A stretch of 64,000 nt of DNA, from assembly GCF_000246985.2 (NCBI RefSeq), contig NC_022084.1, forward strand, positions 469,423 to 533,422. Reading direction: 5' to 3'. This document shows, one piece after another, positions 38,052 through 46,697 of the stretch (positions are counted from its first letter, which is position 1; each line of letters starts with the position of its first letter). The position numbers were made by a program, and so were the translations under genes. The notes beneath the pieces are model-generated. The model ran no database searches, had not been told where the DNA came from, and was given only the letters and a program-made list of their open reading frames with translations. The stretch comes from Thermococcus litoralis DSM 5473. GTDB lineage: Archaea > Methanobacteriota_B > Thermococci > Thermococcales > Thermococcaceae.

Positions 38052-38293
38052 TGGATGTGAACAGCATCCTCGACGGGTTCAGGAACACTGCAACAGCTCA
38101 CCCGTACCTCGGGCTAGCAATACTGCTCTTCCTGATCGGTGCCCTCGTCAGGGGCAAAGCGTCGCTGGTATTCTACCTGCTCGGGTTCATCGCGCTCCTG
38201 CAAGAGTTTTCGTTGTTTGATGTGTTTGTCGACTTCCTAAAGACTCTCCCCGACAAAATAAGCGCCCTCATGGGCAGTTTAGGAGGTGTTTGA
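38051..38293 (+). CDS. Small two-helix membrane protein, candidate coat protein
   Basis: 80 residues from ATG 38051, overlapping the previous stop by one base. Two hydrophobic segments (YLGLAILLFLIGALV and SLVFYLLGFIALLQEF) are followed by an amphipathic tail (FVDFLKTLPDKISALMGSL). Size and two-helix layout match the major coat proteins of archaeal spindle-shaped viruses in general form; no sequence motif confirms it. Confidence 0.55.
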   Translation: MDVNSILDGFRNTATAHPYLGLAILLFLIGALVRGKASLVFYLLGFIALLQEFSLFDVFVDFLKTLPDKISALMGSLGGV

Positions 38294-38296
38294 GAA

Positions 38297-39097
38297 ATGA
38301 AGAAAAAGGAAAGGCAGATCGTAACAATCGGATTGGTGTTGCTCTTCGCCGCCATCAGCTGGTGGGCTTACAACAACGATGGCGGCGGGCTAATTGACTT
38401 GACTGACAGCCTGAACAACACGACTGAGAAGACAACCTATCAGCTCACCATCAGCGACCTCCTGGCAACCGTTGACCAGGCGACCGGGCACGTGACGATT
38501 TCATTCAGCCTGACGAACGAGGAGCACTTCAACATCAGCAACGTTGAAGTCCTCTATGCTCTGAACGTTGCCGACCCGAACAACGCGACCTACATTGCCC
38601 TGAACGCCACAGTCGAGAACGGCACTTACAAGGCCGAGATTCCGAGCAAGTTCGGCGACGTGGTTTATTACAAGGTTAAGGTGGTTTACGACGCTGGAAA
38701 GACTCTTGAAAGCGATGTGAAGAGCATTACCGTCACCGACACGACTGCTCCAACTCTGAATTCAGTTACTATCGATTACAACAGCACTGCTGGAACCTTC
38801 AGCATTGACTTCAACGCGACTGACAACGACGCCATAGCAACCTATTACGTCTATTACGCCGACCTTGGCACCAGCAACACCGTCAGCAACACCACAACAT
38901 TCACAGCAGTCAACGCGACTACCCTGCCACTCACCATCAGCAACATCACGGAGGGCCACTATTACGCGTTCTACTTCAAGGTTGAAGACCTGAGCGGCAA
39001 TATTATTGAGCTCTACAACGAGACAAGCCCGTACATCATCCAGGCCAACGCGACCACGACCTGGCCGGTTGTTGTGACTGAGCAGAGTTCGAGCTGA
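38297..39097 (+). CDS. Membrane-anchored protein with two Ig/fibronectin-like domains
   Basis: 266 residues: a basic start, one N-terminal anchor (IVTIGLVLLFAAISWWAY), then two beta-sandwich domains (about 50-145 and 148-250). The second begins TDTTAPTLNSVTIDYNSTAG, a common cell-surface Ig-like opening. It carries many Asn-x-Ser/Thr sequons, suggesting heavy N-glycosylation outside the membrane. SD GGAGGTG. Likely on the virion or host surface. Confidence 0.65.
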   Translation: MKKKERQIVTIGLVLLFAAISWWAYNNDGGGLIDLTDSLNNTTEKTTYQLTISDLLATVDQATGHVTISFSLTNEEHFNISNVEVLYALNVADPNNATYIALNATVENGTYKAEIPSKFGDVVYYKVKVVYDAGKTLESDVKSITVTDTTAPTLNSVTIDYNSTAGTFSIDFNATDNDAIATYYVYYADLGTSNTVSNTTTFTAVNATTLPLTISNITEGHYYAFYFKVEDLSGNIIELYNETSPYIIQANATTTWPVVVTEQSSS

Positions 39098-39108
39098 GGT
39101 GGGCTGAA

Positions 39109-39591
39109 ATGTACGCCCACCGCTCTTCCCCATCTTTTTCAAAAGTCGTTCTGAGACTCTTCGCGGTGGTTAGCTTAATTTTTTTGGCTTATTTTAGTTA
39201 TTCGACGTTTGCCGAGCATGATGAGATAAAAGAGCGCCTTTACGAGCTTGGTTATCCAACTGAGGGGTTCATTTTCACAAACGGCACAATACGGTGGGCT
39301 GACGGACACCTCACAATAGTTCAGGGAGCTTATGTCGAGGACTATTCGATCACCGCGGAGCAAGCGTACGAGATAGCGAGGAACTACCTCGCAAGCTACA
39401 ACGAGAAGCTGAAAGAATACGACTACAAGATCTATCCTGACAAAAAAACGCTCACAGAGAAAGAAAAGAACGGGCAGAGGTATTGGGTTTTCGAGCTGAA
39501 GCTCGACACGGGCGGCTCAAAGCTCTTCGCGGGCTTCATTTGGGTGAACCGGAAGACTGGAGCCGTCTCGGTGAAGGGCCTTTTGGGGTGA
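39109..39591 (+). CDS. Membrane-anchored PepSY-like protein
   Basis: 160 residues with an N-terminal anchor (VVLRLFAVVSLIFLAYFSYS) and an external domain. The part SITAEQAYEIARNYLASYNE, then RYWVFELKLDTGGSKLFAGF and IWVNRKTGAVSVKGL, has the PepSY pattern of helix followed by beta hairpin. PepSY domains often inhibit proteases or bind surfaces. The stop overlaps the following lipoprotein start (TGATG). Confidence 0.55.
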   Translation: MYAHRSSPSFSKVVLRLFAVVSLIFLAYFSYSTFAEHDEIKERLYELGYPTEGFIFTNGTIRWADGHLTIVQGAYVEDYSITAEQAYEIARNYLASYNEKLKEYDYKIYPDKKTLTEKEKNGQRYWVFELKLDTGGSKLFAGFIWVNRKTGAVSVKGLLG

Positions 39592-39821
39592 TGCGCATGA
39601 AAAAACTCGGAGTTATCCTTGTTTTGATACTAATCACCTCCACGCTCGGATGCGTAGGAAAAGATGGGGTGGTTTTCCTTCCAGAAGACAACTCAAGCAC
39701 GAGCGAAACTAACAGTACGGGCAGCCTTGAAAATGCAACTTTCAACGACACAACCTCACCAATAAACGAAACAGACGCGACTCCCCCCTATGAGCCGGGC
39801 CCGGATAATGAGACGCGGTGA
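39591..39821 (+). CDS. Small Ser/Thr/Asn-rich lipoprotein
   Basis: 76 residues from ATG 39591: a signal peptide with lipobox TSTLGC (Cys21), then a low-complexity tail rich in Asn-x-Thr/Ser sequons (NSSTSETNSTGSLENATFND). Probably a lipid-anchored glycosylated peptide at the cell or virion surface. No domain recognised. Confidence 0.6.
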   Translation: MRMKKLGVILVLILITSTLGCVGKDGVVFLPEDNSSTSETNSTGSLENATFNDTTSPINETDATPPYEPGPDNETR

Positions 39822-39832
39822 GGTGATGAAGA

Positions 39833-40633
39833 ATGAACTTCAGAGGTATGAAGCTCATACTTCCTATTATAATATATATGATAGTAGGCTTCGGGCCGGC
39901 TTCGGCAGCATCATTTTACATCTGGACGAGCAGCATCCACGTTGGCGAGAAAGTCCAAGTTAATGACATCATTCTCACAGTCGACAAAGACATCCGGACA
40001 GGCGCACTCGCGCTCGTAGTCGAGGGTGAGGGCAAACTGCTTTTTGACGGGCAAAAGATGCAAGTCGAGAACCTGAATATCAGCTTTACCGTATTCGGAA
40101 ACTACGGCGTTGTGACGGTGGAAAGCGCTGAACCGTTCAGCGTGAACACGAATGGGGATATCCAGGCGCTGAAGGAAGAGAACAAGAGGCTCAAAGCCGA
40201 GAATGTGAGCCTCACGAAGCAGGTCAAAAGCCTCCAAAAGGAGAACGAGAAGCTCAAGCAGCAGGTTTCCGAGCTTCAAAACAAGCTCAAAGATCTCCCA
40301 AATGCAGCAGCCTTAAACGTGCAGATCGTGAACCTGACAAAAGAGAACAGAGAACTCAAAGCACAGCTCGCAAACATCACGAACAAGTACAACGCTCTGC
40401 AAGCCAAAGCCGACTTTCTCGAACAGCAGAACGAAGAATACAGAAAGATGATTCAAACGCTTCTTCAAGAAGCATCCCAAAAGAGCGAGCAGAGTTATAT
40501 TGAGAAAGCGAAGAAGGAAAAACTGATCGGTTCTGTGATCATCAAGACTTTAATCGCCGCAGGAGGAATTGTCGGCCTGATCGGATTCTTATTGTATCGT
40601 GGAAAAAGGAGTTGGGAGTATGGAGGCCTCTAA
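39833..40633 (+). CDS. Membrane protein with beta head and long coiled coil
   Basis: 266 residues: a signal peptide (about 1-27), a small beta domain (28-108, VGEKVQVNDIILTVDKDIRT), then a long heptad coiled coil (about 112-225; ALKEENKRLKAENVSL, LQKENEKLKQQVSELQNKL). It ends in a membrane helix (TLIAAGGIVGLIGFLLYRG). The layout suits a fibre or stalk spanning the surface layer. It ends the GC-richer structural block. Confidence 0.65.
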   Translation: MNFRGMKLILPIIIYMIVGFGPASAASFYIWTSSIHVGEKVQVNDIILTVDKDIRTGALALVVEGEGKLLFDGQKMQVENLNISFTVFGNYGVVTVESAEPFSVNTNGDIQALKEENKRLKAENVSLTKQVKSLQKENEKLKQQVSELQNKLKDLPNAAALNVQIVNLTKENRELKAQLANITNKYNALQAKADFLEQQNEEYRKMIQTLLQEASQKSEQSYIEKAKKEKLIGSVIIKTLIAAGGIVGLIGFLLYRGKRSWEYGGL

Positions 40634-40799
40634 AAACGTATTGTGCGAAAAAAGGGATAATTTTGTTTTAAAATTACGTTGCATGACTCGCACACTAGGA
40701 CAATTCCTGAATTTAGAAAATAAGGGAGGATAAGGCTGAATTTCATAAAACAATATAATTCCGTGCATATGTCCCATATCACAAAAAGCAAGTAGAGAG

Positions 40800-42110
40800 G
40801 TGGGTTATTTGGGAGTAGAAATCTATATAGGTAAAAACACAGAAAGAGAGAAACGATACATCGACCTTAAGGAAACAGAGGCAAATCATATTACTTTCCT
40901 TGGACCTAGTGGTTCAGGAAAAACAACAGTCGAGAGGGCCCTTGCAGAGGAGATTTATGAAAAAGTACCTGGAGCATTGGTAATAGTAATTGAGCAAAAA
41001 TACGATAAGAACAAGGTAAAAGATCTAAACGATTTCATAAAAGCATTAGCAAAAATCAAAGGAAAAGAATTTGTAAAAGAGAACTTCTATGAAATAATCC
41101 AATATCTTTCAATGGTAGCTAACGATGGGATTAAATATGGAAAAATGGGCGATTTTGCCTTTGGATGGCCCAACTATCCATTCTCAATAATATCGGTCTC
41201 AGAACGTGATCGCCACAGCATTCTGAGCTGGCACGGGTTGAAACCAAAAAGATTTCCTGTTAAAAGAATAGTGTTCAGACCAGTTAGAGACATTGAAGCA
41301 ATAGAAAAAGACAATAACTGCAAGGTTGTAGATGGGAAAATAAGATACAAAGATGTTGATTTCTCATTCATTGAAAAACTGGCCCAAATAAACAGAAACA
41401 CACTCTATGGAAGAATTATCAAGCAAGCATGGGATCTGGAAAAGAGAAGGGATCCAAAACTCTTGGAACAGTTTGCGGAGGAGTGGCAAACAAAATACAG
41501 GCCAAACTCAAATGGTCCAAGTACCACATATCTCTCAATCTTGGAAGTGGCAAACCTTCTCAAACAAGATGTTATTTTCACCAAACATAAAGATTTCACC
41601 TCAGAGCTCTCAACAGATGTTATTAACGTCATTGATTTCTCAGCAAATAGTGAATTATATCCTGAGGAAGAGGCATGGATAGTTAAACATCTTGTGAACT
41701 TTGTTGTCAAGAAATATGTTCGCTTCAGGAATACTCCAGTTTTTGTCATTTTTGATGAAATTCAAAACATACTCCAATACTATGATGGCAAATTAGCCGT
41801 TGAGAAACTACACAGAGAAGGCAGAAGCAATTGGGTAAACATCATTGCAGGCACTCAATACATGTACGGTTTACCAGCATTCTTAGTCTATGGAGCCGCT
41901 CATATTGGAATAGTCGGGAGGATAGCGAGTGCAGATGATGAACTACTTTTGAGTAAGGTCATCAAAGACTTCAAAAGGATAAAAGAGCCTAGAGCTAAGA
42001 CATTTAAAGATTACAAGAATCTTAAACCCCAATTAAAGGGTCGTGGTTGGTTTTCTTTTGATAAAATGTACACGGAGCGGATTTACTTCCGCCCACCACA
42101 AAGCTTGTGA
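40800..42110 (+). CDS. HerA/FtsK-superfamily ATPase, candidate packaging or virion-assembly motor
   Basis: 436 residues. Walker A GPSGSGKTT at residues 35-43 and Walker B VFVIFDEIQN with D319/E320, then a conserved GTQYM segment (sensor-like) near residue 355. The sequence is typical of P-loop motors of the HerA/FtsK/VirB4 group that drive DNA pumping. Start GTG 40800; a TTG at 40809 also fits GAGAGGTG. It follows a 166-bp gap with a TATA-like element near 40751 and leads a three-gene run. Confidence 0.8.
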   Translation: MGYLGVEIYIGKNTEREKRYIDLKETEANHITFLGPSGSGKTTVERALAEEIYEKVPGALVIVIEQKYDKNKVKDLNDFIKALAKIKGKEFVKENFYEIIQYLSMVANDGIKYGKMGDFAFGWPNYPFSIISVSERDRHSILSWHGLKPKRFPVKRIVFRPVRDIEAIEKDNNCKVVDGKIRYKDVDFSFIEKLAQINRNTLYGRIIKQAWDLEKRRDPKLLEQFAEEWQTKYRPNSNGPSTTYLSILEVANLLKQDVIFTKHKDFTSELSTDVINVIDFSANSELYPEEEAWIVKHLVNFVVKKYVRFRNTPVFVIFDEIQNILQYYDGKLAVEKLHREGRSNWVNIIAGTQYMYGLPAFLVYGAAHIGIVGRIASADDELLLSKVIKDFKRIKEPRAKTFKDYKNLKPQLKGRGWFSFDKMYTERIYFRPPQSL

Positions 42111-42120
42111 GGTAGTTAAT

Positions 42121-42831
42121 ATGGGAATTTTGGATAAATTTAGGAGAAAAAAGAAGAAAGAAGCGGAAGAAACAGCTAAATACCTGCCTAAAACTCTGGA
42201 AGATGAGGATATGATTCCATTCGTTGAAGATCGGGTCATCGAAAGAGCAAGAAAATTGAAAGAGCTCAACTACAAATATGCTCAAGTATTTGAACCCAAA
42301 CAGAGGCTTTTAATCTGGTTTAATGGAAAAGAAAGCAAAATAATAGGTTATCCCCAAGGACTGCGAGTAGATCTTGATGACTACATAATCCTCTACCAAG
42401 TAAGGCCACCAACATGGCTCGACAGCATAATCCAGTCTCTGCTAAGAGTCTTTGGGAAACATCCCCCTCTAGCGATAATTAGAGCTCCAAAGCAAATAGT
42501 GAAATTTGGAGATGAAAGCATTACAATCCTCTCACACGCATTCATTATCAACGAATACCAGGAATATGAAGCTGTTCCTCTCACAGAAAACATCGTCGAT
42601 GCTAAGTTGTATTTAGCTTTGAAGGAAGAAAACGATATGCTTTGGGATTTAATCTCAATATTAAGGCATAGAGTTCCAGAGGTTGTTGAAGACGCCATGA
42701 AAATGAACCCAAGAATAAAGACTTACATGAGCACCAAAGCCCAAGACCAAGTTGAAGGAAAGAAAGAAGAGAGATTTGGCGGTGTTGAAGTAGACTTCAG
42801 TGATCCCTTCAAGAGGTTTAGGGGGATTTAA
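42121..42831 (+). CDS. Unknown protein encoded with the ATPase
   Basis: 236 residues from ATG 42121 with GAGGTAG upstream. The first 20 residues are highly basic (MGILDKFRRKKKKEAEETAK), and the remainder is a mixed alpha/beta protein (RVDLDDYIILYQVRPPTWLD, GDESITILSHAFIINEYQEY). No membrane segment is certain. It starts 10 bp after the ATPase stop and abuts the next gene, so it probably works with the ATPase. Not recognised. Confidence 0.6.
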   Translation: MGILDKFRRKKKKEAEETAKYLPKTLEDEDMIPFVEDRVIERARKLKELNYKYAQVFEPKQRLLIWFNGKESKIIGYPQGLRVDLDDYIILYQVRPPTWLDSIIQSLLRVFGKHPPLAIIRAPKQIVKFGDESITILSHAFIINEYQEYEAVPLTENIVDAKLYLALKEENDMLWDLISILRHRVPEVVEDAMKMNPRIKTYMSTKAQDQVEGKKEERFGGVEVDFSDPFKRFRGI

Positions 42832-43128
42832 ATGATGAGCGCCTATGAAGTTGTGGATGAGGACTTCCTTAAAGGCATATCTGAAACAACAGATGAAGGT
42901 AGAGCAAAGAAAAATACTGGAGATAGTAGGCCGGGAAAGCTCCCAAAAAAAGAGCTCAACAAAATGCTCATAACATCGATCGTGCGCAGATTAAAGAGAC
43001 TCTACTTCAGCGTTCCAAAAAGCGAGGACAGAATCCTGATCGAAGAAACCCTTGAAGACCTCACTCAACTGATGCTGATTAACAACATTGCGACAGAACT
43101 GCTCACAAAAAACGAGAAAAAAGAATAA
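42832..43128 (+). CDS. Small helical protein of the ATPase operon
   Basis: 98 residues directly after the preceding stop (start ATG 42832 or 42835). Disordered N-terminus (about 1-38, RAKKNTGDSRPGKLPKKE), then helices (LNKMLITSIVRRLKRLYFSV; DRILIEETLEDLTQLMLINN). No motif recognised. It may be an adaptor of the putative motor. Confidence 0.55.
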   Translation: MMSAYEVVDEDFLKGISETTDEGRAKKNTGDSRPGKLPKKELNKMLITSIVRRLKRLYFSVPKSEDRILIEETLEDLTQLMLINNIATELLTKNEKKE

Positions 43129-43133
43129 GGACA

Positions 43134-43238
43134 CTATAAAAACTCAATCTCAATATATCTTTCAATTTCCTTTTCCTCTTTCTCTCCAGGAAGATCATAT
43201 TCCTCAATTATTACAGTTGGCACTCGATCTCCCATCAT
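43134..43238 (-). CDS. Possible 34-residue acidic peptide
   Basis: ATG 43238, with AGGGGAT upstream, opens MMGDRVPTVIIEEYDLPGEK and continues acidic (EKEEKEIERYIEIEFL) to TAG at 43134-43136. It would be the last gene of the leftward pair. Short and unsupported by homology; low confidence. Confidence 0.3.
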   Translation of the reverse strand: MMGDRVPTVIIEEYDLPGEKEEKEIERYIEIEFL

Positions 43239-43309
43239 AATCCCCTAATTTGCCTTGAGTCGCTTTTTACCCATTATTTTTTCAAACATTACAAATATAA
43301 AAGAAAGGA

Positions 43310-43915
43310 TTAGTGGAGTTTTAAGAGTTCCTCCTCCATCTTTGTATCATCCATCTCCAAGACTTCCCTAATCTTCTCTAAAATCCTTTCATTTTCCTTC
43401 TTAACTTCATCTGATGGTCTCTTACTTTCAATGAGTTTATTATAGGATTCTAAATCAATCTTTTTATTTTTGAGAAACATATCTACCTTCCGAGCCATTC
43501 TTAAGATATATCCAAGGTCAGTAACCGAAAGCTTATAACCTATCGTACTTCTAGTAACTGGATCCACATACTGAGATCGTGCTCTTGTGTAATCTTGTTT
43601 CAGGAAGTTCTTGACAGGTTGTATTTTTTCAAAATTAGAATCTCGCCGTGCATTCATCTGCATCTTTGGGAGCACTTCCTCTTCAAGATAACCAATTAAT
43701 GCATATTTTAGTTCATCTATATTCAAGCGACTTTTTATACTTTCATCAACATTTCTTGCAGTTGCTAGTGTTTGTAAAGCAATAAATGCAACAATTAGAA
43801 CTTGGAGAACACTATTGAGCTTCATTATAGAGGTTTCATCTTGAATTACTAATACAGTCACTGCGTATAACACCGTAAGTGCGATTAAAGTCCAACCAAC
43901 TTTCCCTACCTCCAT
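43310..43915 (-). CDS. Membrane protein with cytosolic helical domain
   Basis: 201 residues with two N-terminal membrane helices (VGWTLIALTVLYAVTVLVI; LQVLIVAFIALQTLA) and a charged helical C-terminal domain (ELKYALIGYLEEEVLPKMQM, YKLSVTDLGYILRMARKVDM). Leftward, 11 bp after the gene at 43927. No family recognised. These two genes are the only clearly leftward ones inside the element. Confidence 0.6.
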   Translation of the reverse strand: MEVGKVGWTLIALTVLYAVTVLVIQDETSIMKLNSVLQVLIVAFIALQTLATARNVDESIKSRLNIDELKYALIGYLEEEVLPKMQMNARRDSNFEKIQPVKNFLKQDYTRARSQYVDPVTRSTIGYKLSVTDLGYILRMARKVDMFLKNKKIDLESYNKLIESKRPSDEVKKENERILEKIREVLEMDDTKMEEELLKLH

Positions 43916-43926
43916 TTTACATCACC

Positions 43927-44811
43927 TCACGGCAACCGGCCGACTTCTTGATCATCCACACTAAACATCCAACCAACATTGTTCCAACCAGTCCTAACAG
44001 GCTTAATCTCCACGACCCTACTTTCATTTTTTCCTGCTCTAAACTTAACCGCATGATCTATACGCTCATCCAACTTGTAATTATTTACCTTCAATTCAAG
44101 CTTACCACTAGCCACCAACTTTGCCTCGATCACATCGTCATCAACAACCAAAGTTGCCACTTTCCTAGCCCCTGCTCCAATCAAAATCACTCCAGGCACT
44201 AAAATAAGGAATATTGCCACAAAATATAAGGCGTCCTTATCACTAGTATCTTCCTTGAAGACATACATAGTTTCAACAACACTCACAACTTTTGACGTTA
44301 TCAAGCTAAAACTATTATCATAGTGTATTGTGTACTTGCCCGTTCCATACTTTGTAAGATTAAGTTTGAGATGAATTGGGGATGTAAGCTTCCCATAATC
44401 GACCCTGCCTTTTGGAGTGTCTATGTATATCCTAAGATCGTTATTACCACCTGATACAGAGACATTGATCTCAAGAACGTGATTTTTTGGATCATTAACA
44501 GTCCATGAATGATACCATTCTTGAGCAGGTTTGATTGTCCAAGAATCGGACCAATGTGTTACAGGAGCCCAATAATACTCGGGAGTGAGAGTAGCCGCAA
44601 ATATGAACACAATGGATGCGAGGATTATCAGTATAATGCCAACCCATGCAGTCTTGAAGAACACCCATCTCTTGGAAAACCTGACGCCCTCAGGGTAAAT
44701 TTTGGGAACCCTGTCTGAAGCTTTTGGCACACCCAAATCCTTATAAGGAGGAATATCCCCACTATCCCTTGAACCCTCCAATCTCCTTCCCTCCATATTC
44801 CTTAATTTCAA
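43927..44811 (-). CDS. Two-span membrane protein with external beta domain
   Basis: 294 residues: a cytosolic Pro/Gly-rich start, helix 1 (WVGIILIILASIVFIFAA, about 55-72), an external beta domain (EINVSVSGGNNDLRIYIDTP, LKLNLTKYGTGKYTIHYDNS) and helix 2 (FVAIFLILVPGVILIGAG, about 198-215). A cytosolic tail with two beta repeats follows. Start TTG 44811 or ATG 44796; neither has a strong ribosome site, so a leaderless transcript is possible. Function unknown. Confidence 0.6.
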   Translation of the reverse strand: MKLRNMEGRRLEGSRDSGDIPPYKDLGVPKASDRVPKIYPEGVRFSKRWVFFKTAWVGIILIILASIVFIFAATLTPEYYWAPVTHWSDSWTIKPAQEWYHSWTVNDPKNHVLEINVSVSGGNNDLRIYIDTPKGRVDYGKLTSPIHLKLNLTKYGTGKYTIHYDNSFSLITSKVVSVVETMYVFKEDTSDKDALYFVAIFLILVPGVILIGAGARKVATLVVDDDVIEAKLVASGKLELKVNNYKLDERIDHAVKFRAGKNESRVVEIKPVRTGWNNVGWMFSVDDQEVGRLP

Positions 44812-44873
44812 TTAACATCTTTTACTTGAAAAAATATTAAAGTTTTGTCGTGCCTTTCTTCTCGGTGATCATC

Positions 44874-45101
44874 ATGAAGGTCTTCAAGGTCCACGTATAC
44901 CTGGAAAGTGATGTCGACGTCCTCGAAGACTTTGAAGCCAACGCCACATTCATCGTAATGGCAAAAGACGAAGGACGAGCCGAATTATTAGTCAAGGAAT
45001 ACATCAAGAAAGAGAACCTAATGAAAGGCTACATCGAAATCGATGACGTGGAAGAAGTGCCAATCGACGAAGAGAAAGTCTTAGGGATGATTGTTGATTA
45101 A
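44874..45101 (+). CDS. Small alpha/beta protein
   Basis: 75 residues from ATG 44874 with CGGTGATC upstream. MKVFKVHVYLESDVDVLEDF, then ATFIVMAKDEGRAELLVKEY and an acidic end. The beta-alpha-beta pattern resembles small ferredoxin-like folds. It is divergent from the membrane genes to its left. Not recognised. Confidence 0.55.
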   Translation: MKVFKVHVYLESDVDVLEDFEANATFIVMAKDEGRAELLVKEYIKKENLMKGYIEIDDVEEVPIDEEKVLGMIVD

Positions 45102-45178
45102 CTCAGCAAATTTTAATTATGTTTTTGGATTTTTATTATTTTGGAGAACCAAGTTGTGATAACAGGAGGTGGAAGACA

Positions 45179-45376
45179 ATGAATAATGAACAAATAGAAT
45201 CAATTATAACCTTAGCTTTCCTCTTTGCATTTGGAGTATTGCTGATAATCATGGCTTATAAAGTCCCCAATCCCTTCAGTCCTTTCATGTCCAACCTTGG
45301 GCTGTTTATAGTGGGCATAATATTGCTTGGGGTTGCACTTGCCATATTAATAAAAGTCTTTGAAGAATCTTGGTAA
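45179..45376 (+). CDS. Small two-helix membrane protein
   Basis: 65 residues from ATG 45179 with ACAGGAGGTGG upstream. Two hydrophobic helices (IITLAFLFAFGVLLIIMAY; LGLFIVGIILLGVALAILI) joined by a Pro-containing turn. Another possible coat or holin-like protein by size; no family recognised. Confidence 0.55.
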   Translation: MNNEQIESIITLAFLFAFGVLLIIMAYKVPNPFSPFMSNLGLFIVGIILLGVALAILIKVFEESW

Positions 45377-45404
45377 GTTTACGTCATGCCTAAATAATAC
45401 CAAT

Positions 45405-45618
45405 GAATTTAATTTTATAAAATTAAATTCGCAAAATTAAAGCTTTTACCATCTAGAAAAAGCAAAAATAGCTCCTCTTATCTCCCTTTTTATCGAGGAA
45501 TTAAATTTATTTAATAAATTTAAACCTTCTAAGATTTGATCATTATTGAGAATTTTCCCGCCATGTGAATTTTTCGCAAAAGATATATACACTATATACT
45601 ATACACTGTATAGTATAT
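45405..45618. repeat. Cluster of three AT-rich palindromes
   Basis: In the 292-bp gap before the HicB-like gene there are three dyads. The first is a perfect 26-bp palindrome at 45405-45430 (arms GAATTTAATTTTA). The second is an 11+1+11 inverted repeat at 45501-45523 (arm TTAAATTTATT). The third is a 12+1+12 inverted repeat at 45594-45618 (arm ATATACTATACA). The last is 51 bp before the start codon and looks like an operator. The first two could be terminator, cruciform or replication-related elements. Confidence 0.6.
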
Positions 45619-45668
45619 CCCATATACTAACTAAATGCATTCGCAGACCTCCTAAAGGAGGCTCCAAA

Positions 45669-46697
45669 ATGGACACAGAACAAGGAACCAAAATTTGGGT
45701 AAAGTTCAGGGGAAAAGCTGTAAAGGCACATAAAATAGAAGTGCTCCGCTTAGGAGATTTCTTATCCAACTTCCAACGCCTTCTAATCGAATATGGAAAG
45801 GCAAAAAATATAAGAAAGCCACAAGAACACTTAAAGCTATATTTAACCGACGTTGAACCAGGTTCAATAACAATTGTATTGGAACCTGCCAAGTCCTACT
45901 CTTATCATTATACTGAACCCATAAATTCGGCCCTTGATTTCATAACAAACCTTCTTAACTATGTTGATGACTATCAAAAAATTAAGCAGTATTTAGAACA
46001 AGAACTGAAATCCCCCGAAACAATCTTATCACATCTAAAAAGACTCGAAATCCTCTGGTCAGAAAAAGACTTAGAAGTTGGTATCGCAAGAAAGTTTTCA
46101 AAGCCACGGGAAGAAGACTACGTTTACATACCTCCCGAGAAAAAGCAAGTTGTCCAAAAACTTATTGAGGAGTACATAAAAGAAATATCCGACAAGATCC
46201 AAGGAGCAATCGTGGAGTTAAAGGCCCATGGGAAAAAGAGACACTTTGAGATAATAACAACGACTGGTGAAAAGATAATTTGCTATTATGACCCCAAAGA
46301 AAACCCCGAAATAGAAATTGATGCCTACAAACATTTCTGGAAACCAGTAGAAATCATTGGAATCATCAAACAAAAAGGAAAGATTAAGAGGATGGAGAGA
46401 ACGTTGGAGATCAAGCCCTTTAAGTATGAGATTACGGGCACATTTGGAGGATATAAGATTAAGGCTCCCATCCCACTTAGAATTGAATATGATCACAACA
46501 CCGACATATGGTGTGTCGAAAACCCTGCGCTTGAACTTTATGGATGTGGGAAAACTTTTGAGGAAGCAATAAAAGATGCAGAAGAAGTTTTCCAAGCATT
46601 AATCGAAACATACGTCTTTGAAAAAGATGAAAACCTCACTGAAGACGCCAAGAAACTGAAAAAGGCTCTTTTGGAACACGTGGAGGTGACTCCATGA
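45669..46697 (+). CDS. Long HicB-like antitoxin with N-terminal extension
   Basis: 342 residues from ATG 45669 (AAAGGAGGC upstream). The last 80 or so residues (IEYDHNTDIWCVENPALELY, then GCGKTFEEAIKDAEEVFQAL) match the HicB partial-RNase-H-like antitoxin fold. Residues 1-230 form an extra domain, starting WVKFRGKAVKAHKIEVLRLG and including VEPGSITIVLEPAKSYSYHY; ordinary HicB proteins are 70-150 residues. The next gene is HicA-like and overlaps by four bases, as in hicBA pairs. Confidence 0.7.
   Translation: MDTEQGTKIWVKFRGKAVKAHKIEVLRLGDFLSNFQRLLIEYGKAKNIRKPQEHLKLYLTDVEPGSITIVLEPAKSYSYHYTEPINSALDFITNLLNYVDDYQKIKQYLEQELKSPETILSHLKRLEILWSEKDLEVGIARKFSKPREEDYVYIPPEKKQVVQKLIEEYIKEISDKIQGAIVELKAHGKKRHFEIITTTGEKIICYYDPKENPEIEIDAYKHFWKPVEIIGIIKQKGKIKRMERTLEIKPFKYEITGTFGGYKIKAPIPLRIEYDHNTDIWCVENPALELYGCGKTFEEAIKDAEEVFQALIETYVFEKDENLTEDAKKLKKALLEHVEVTP

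Noticed and set aside
44811..44811. Treating the TTG at 44811 as a certain start
   Set aside because: ATG 44796 is equally possible and neither has a strong ribosome site, so the start is left open.
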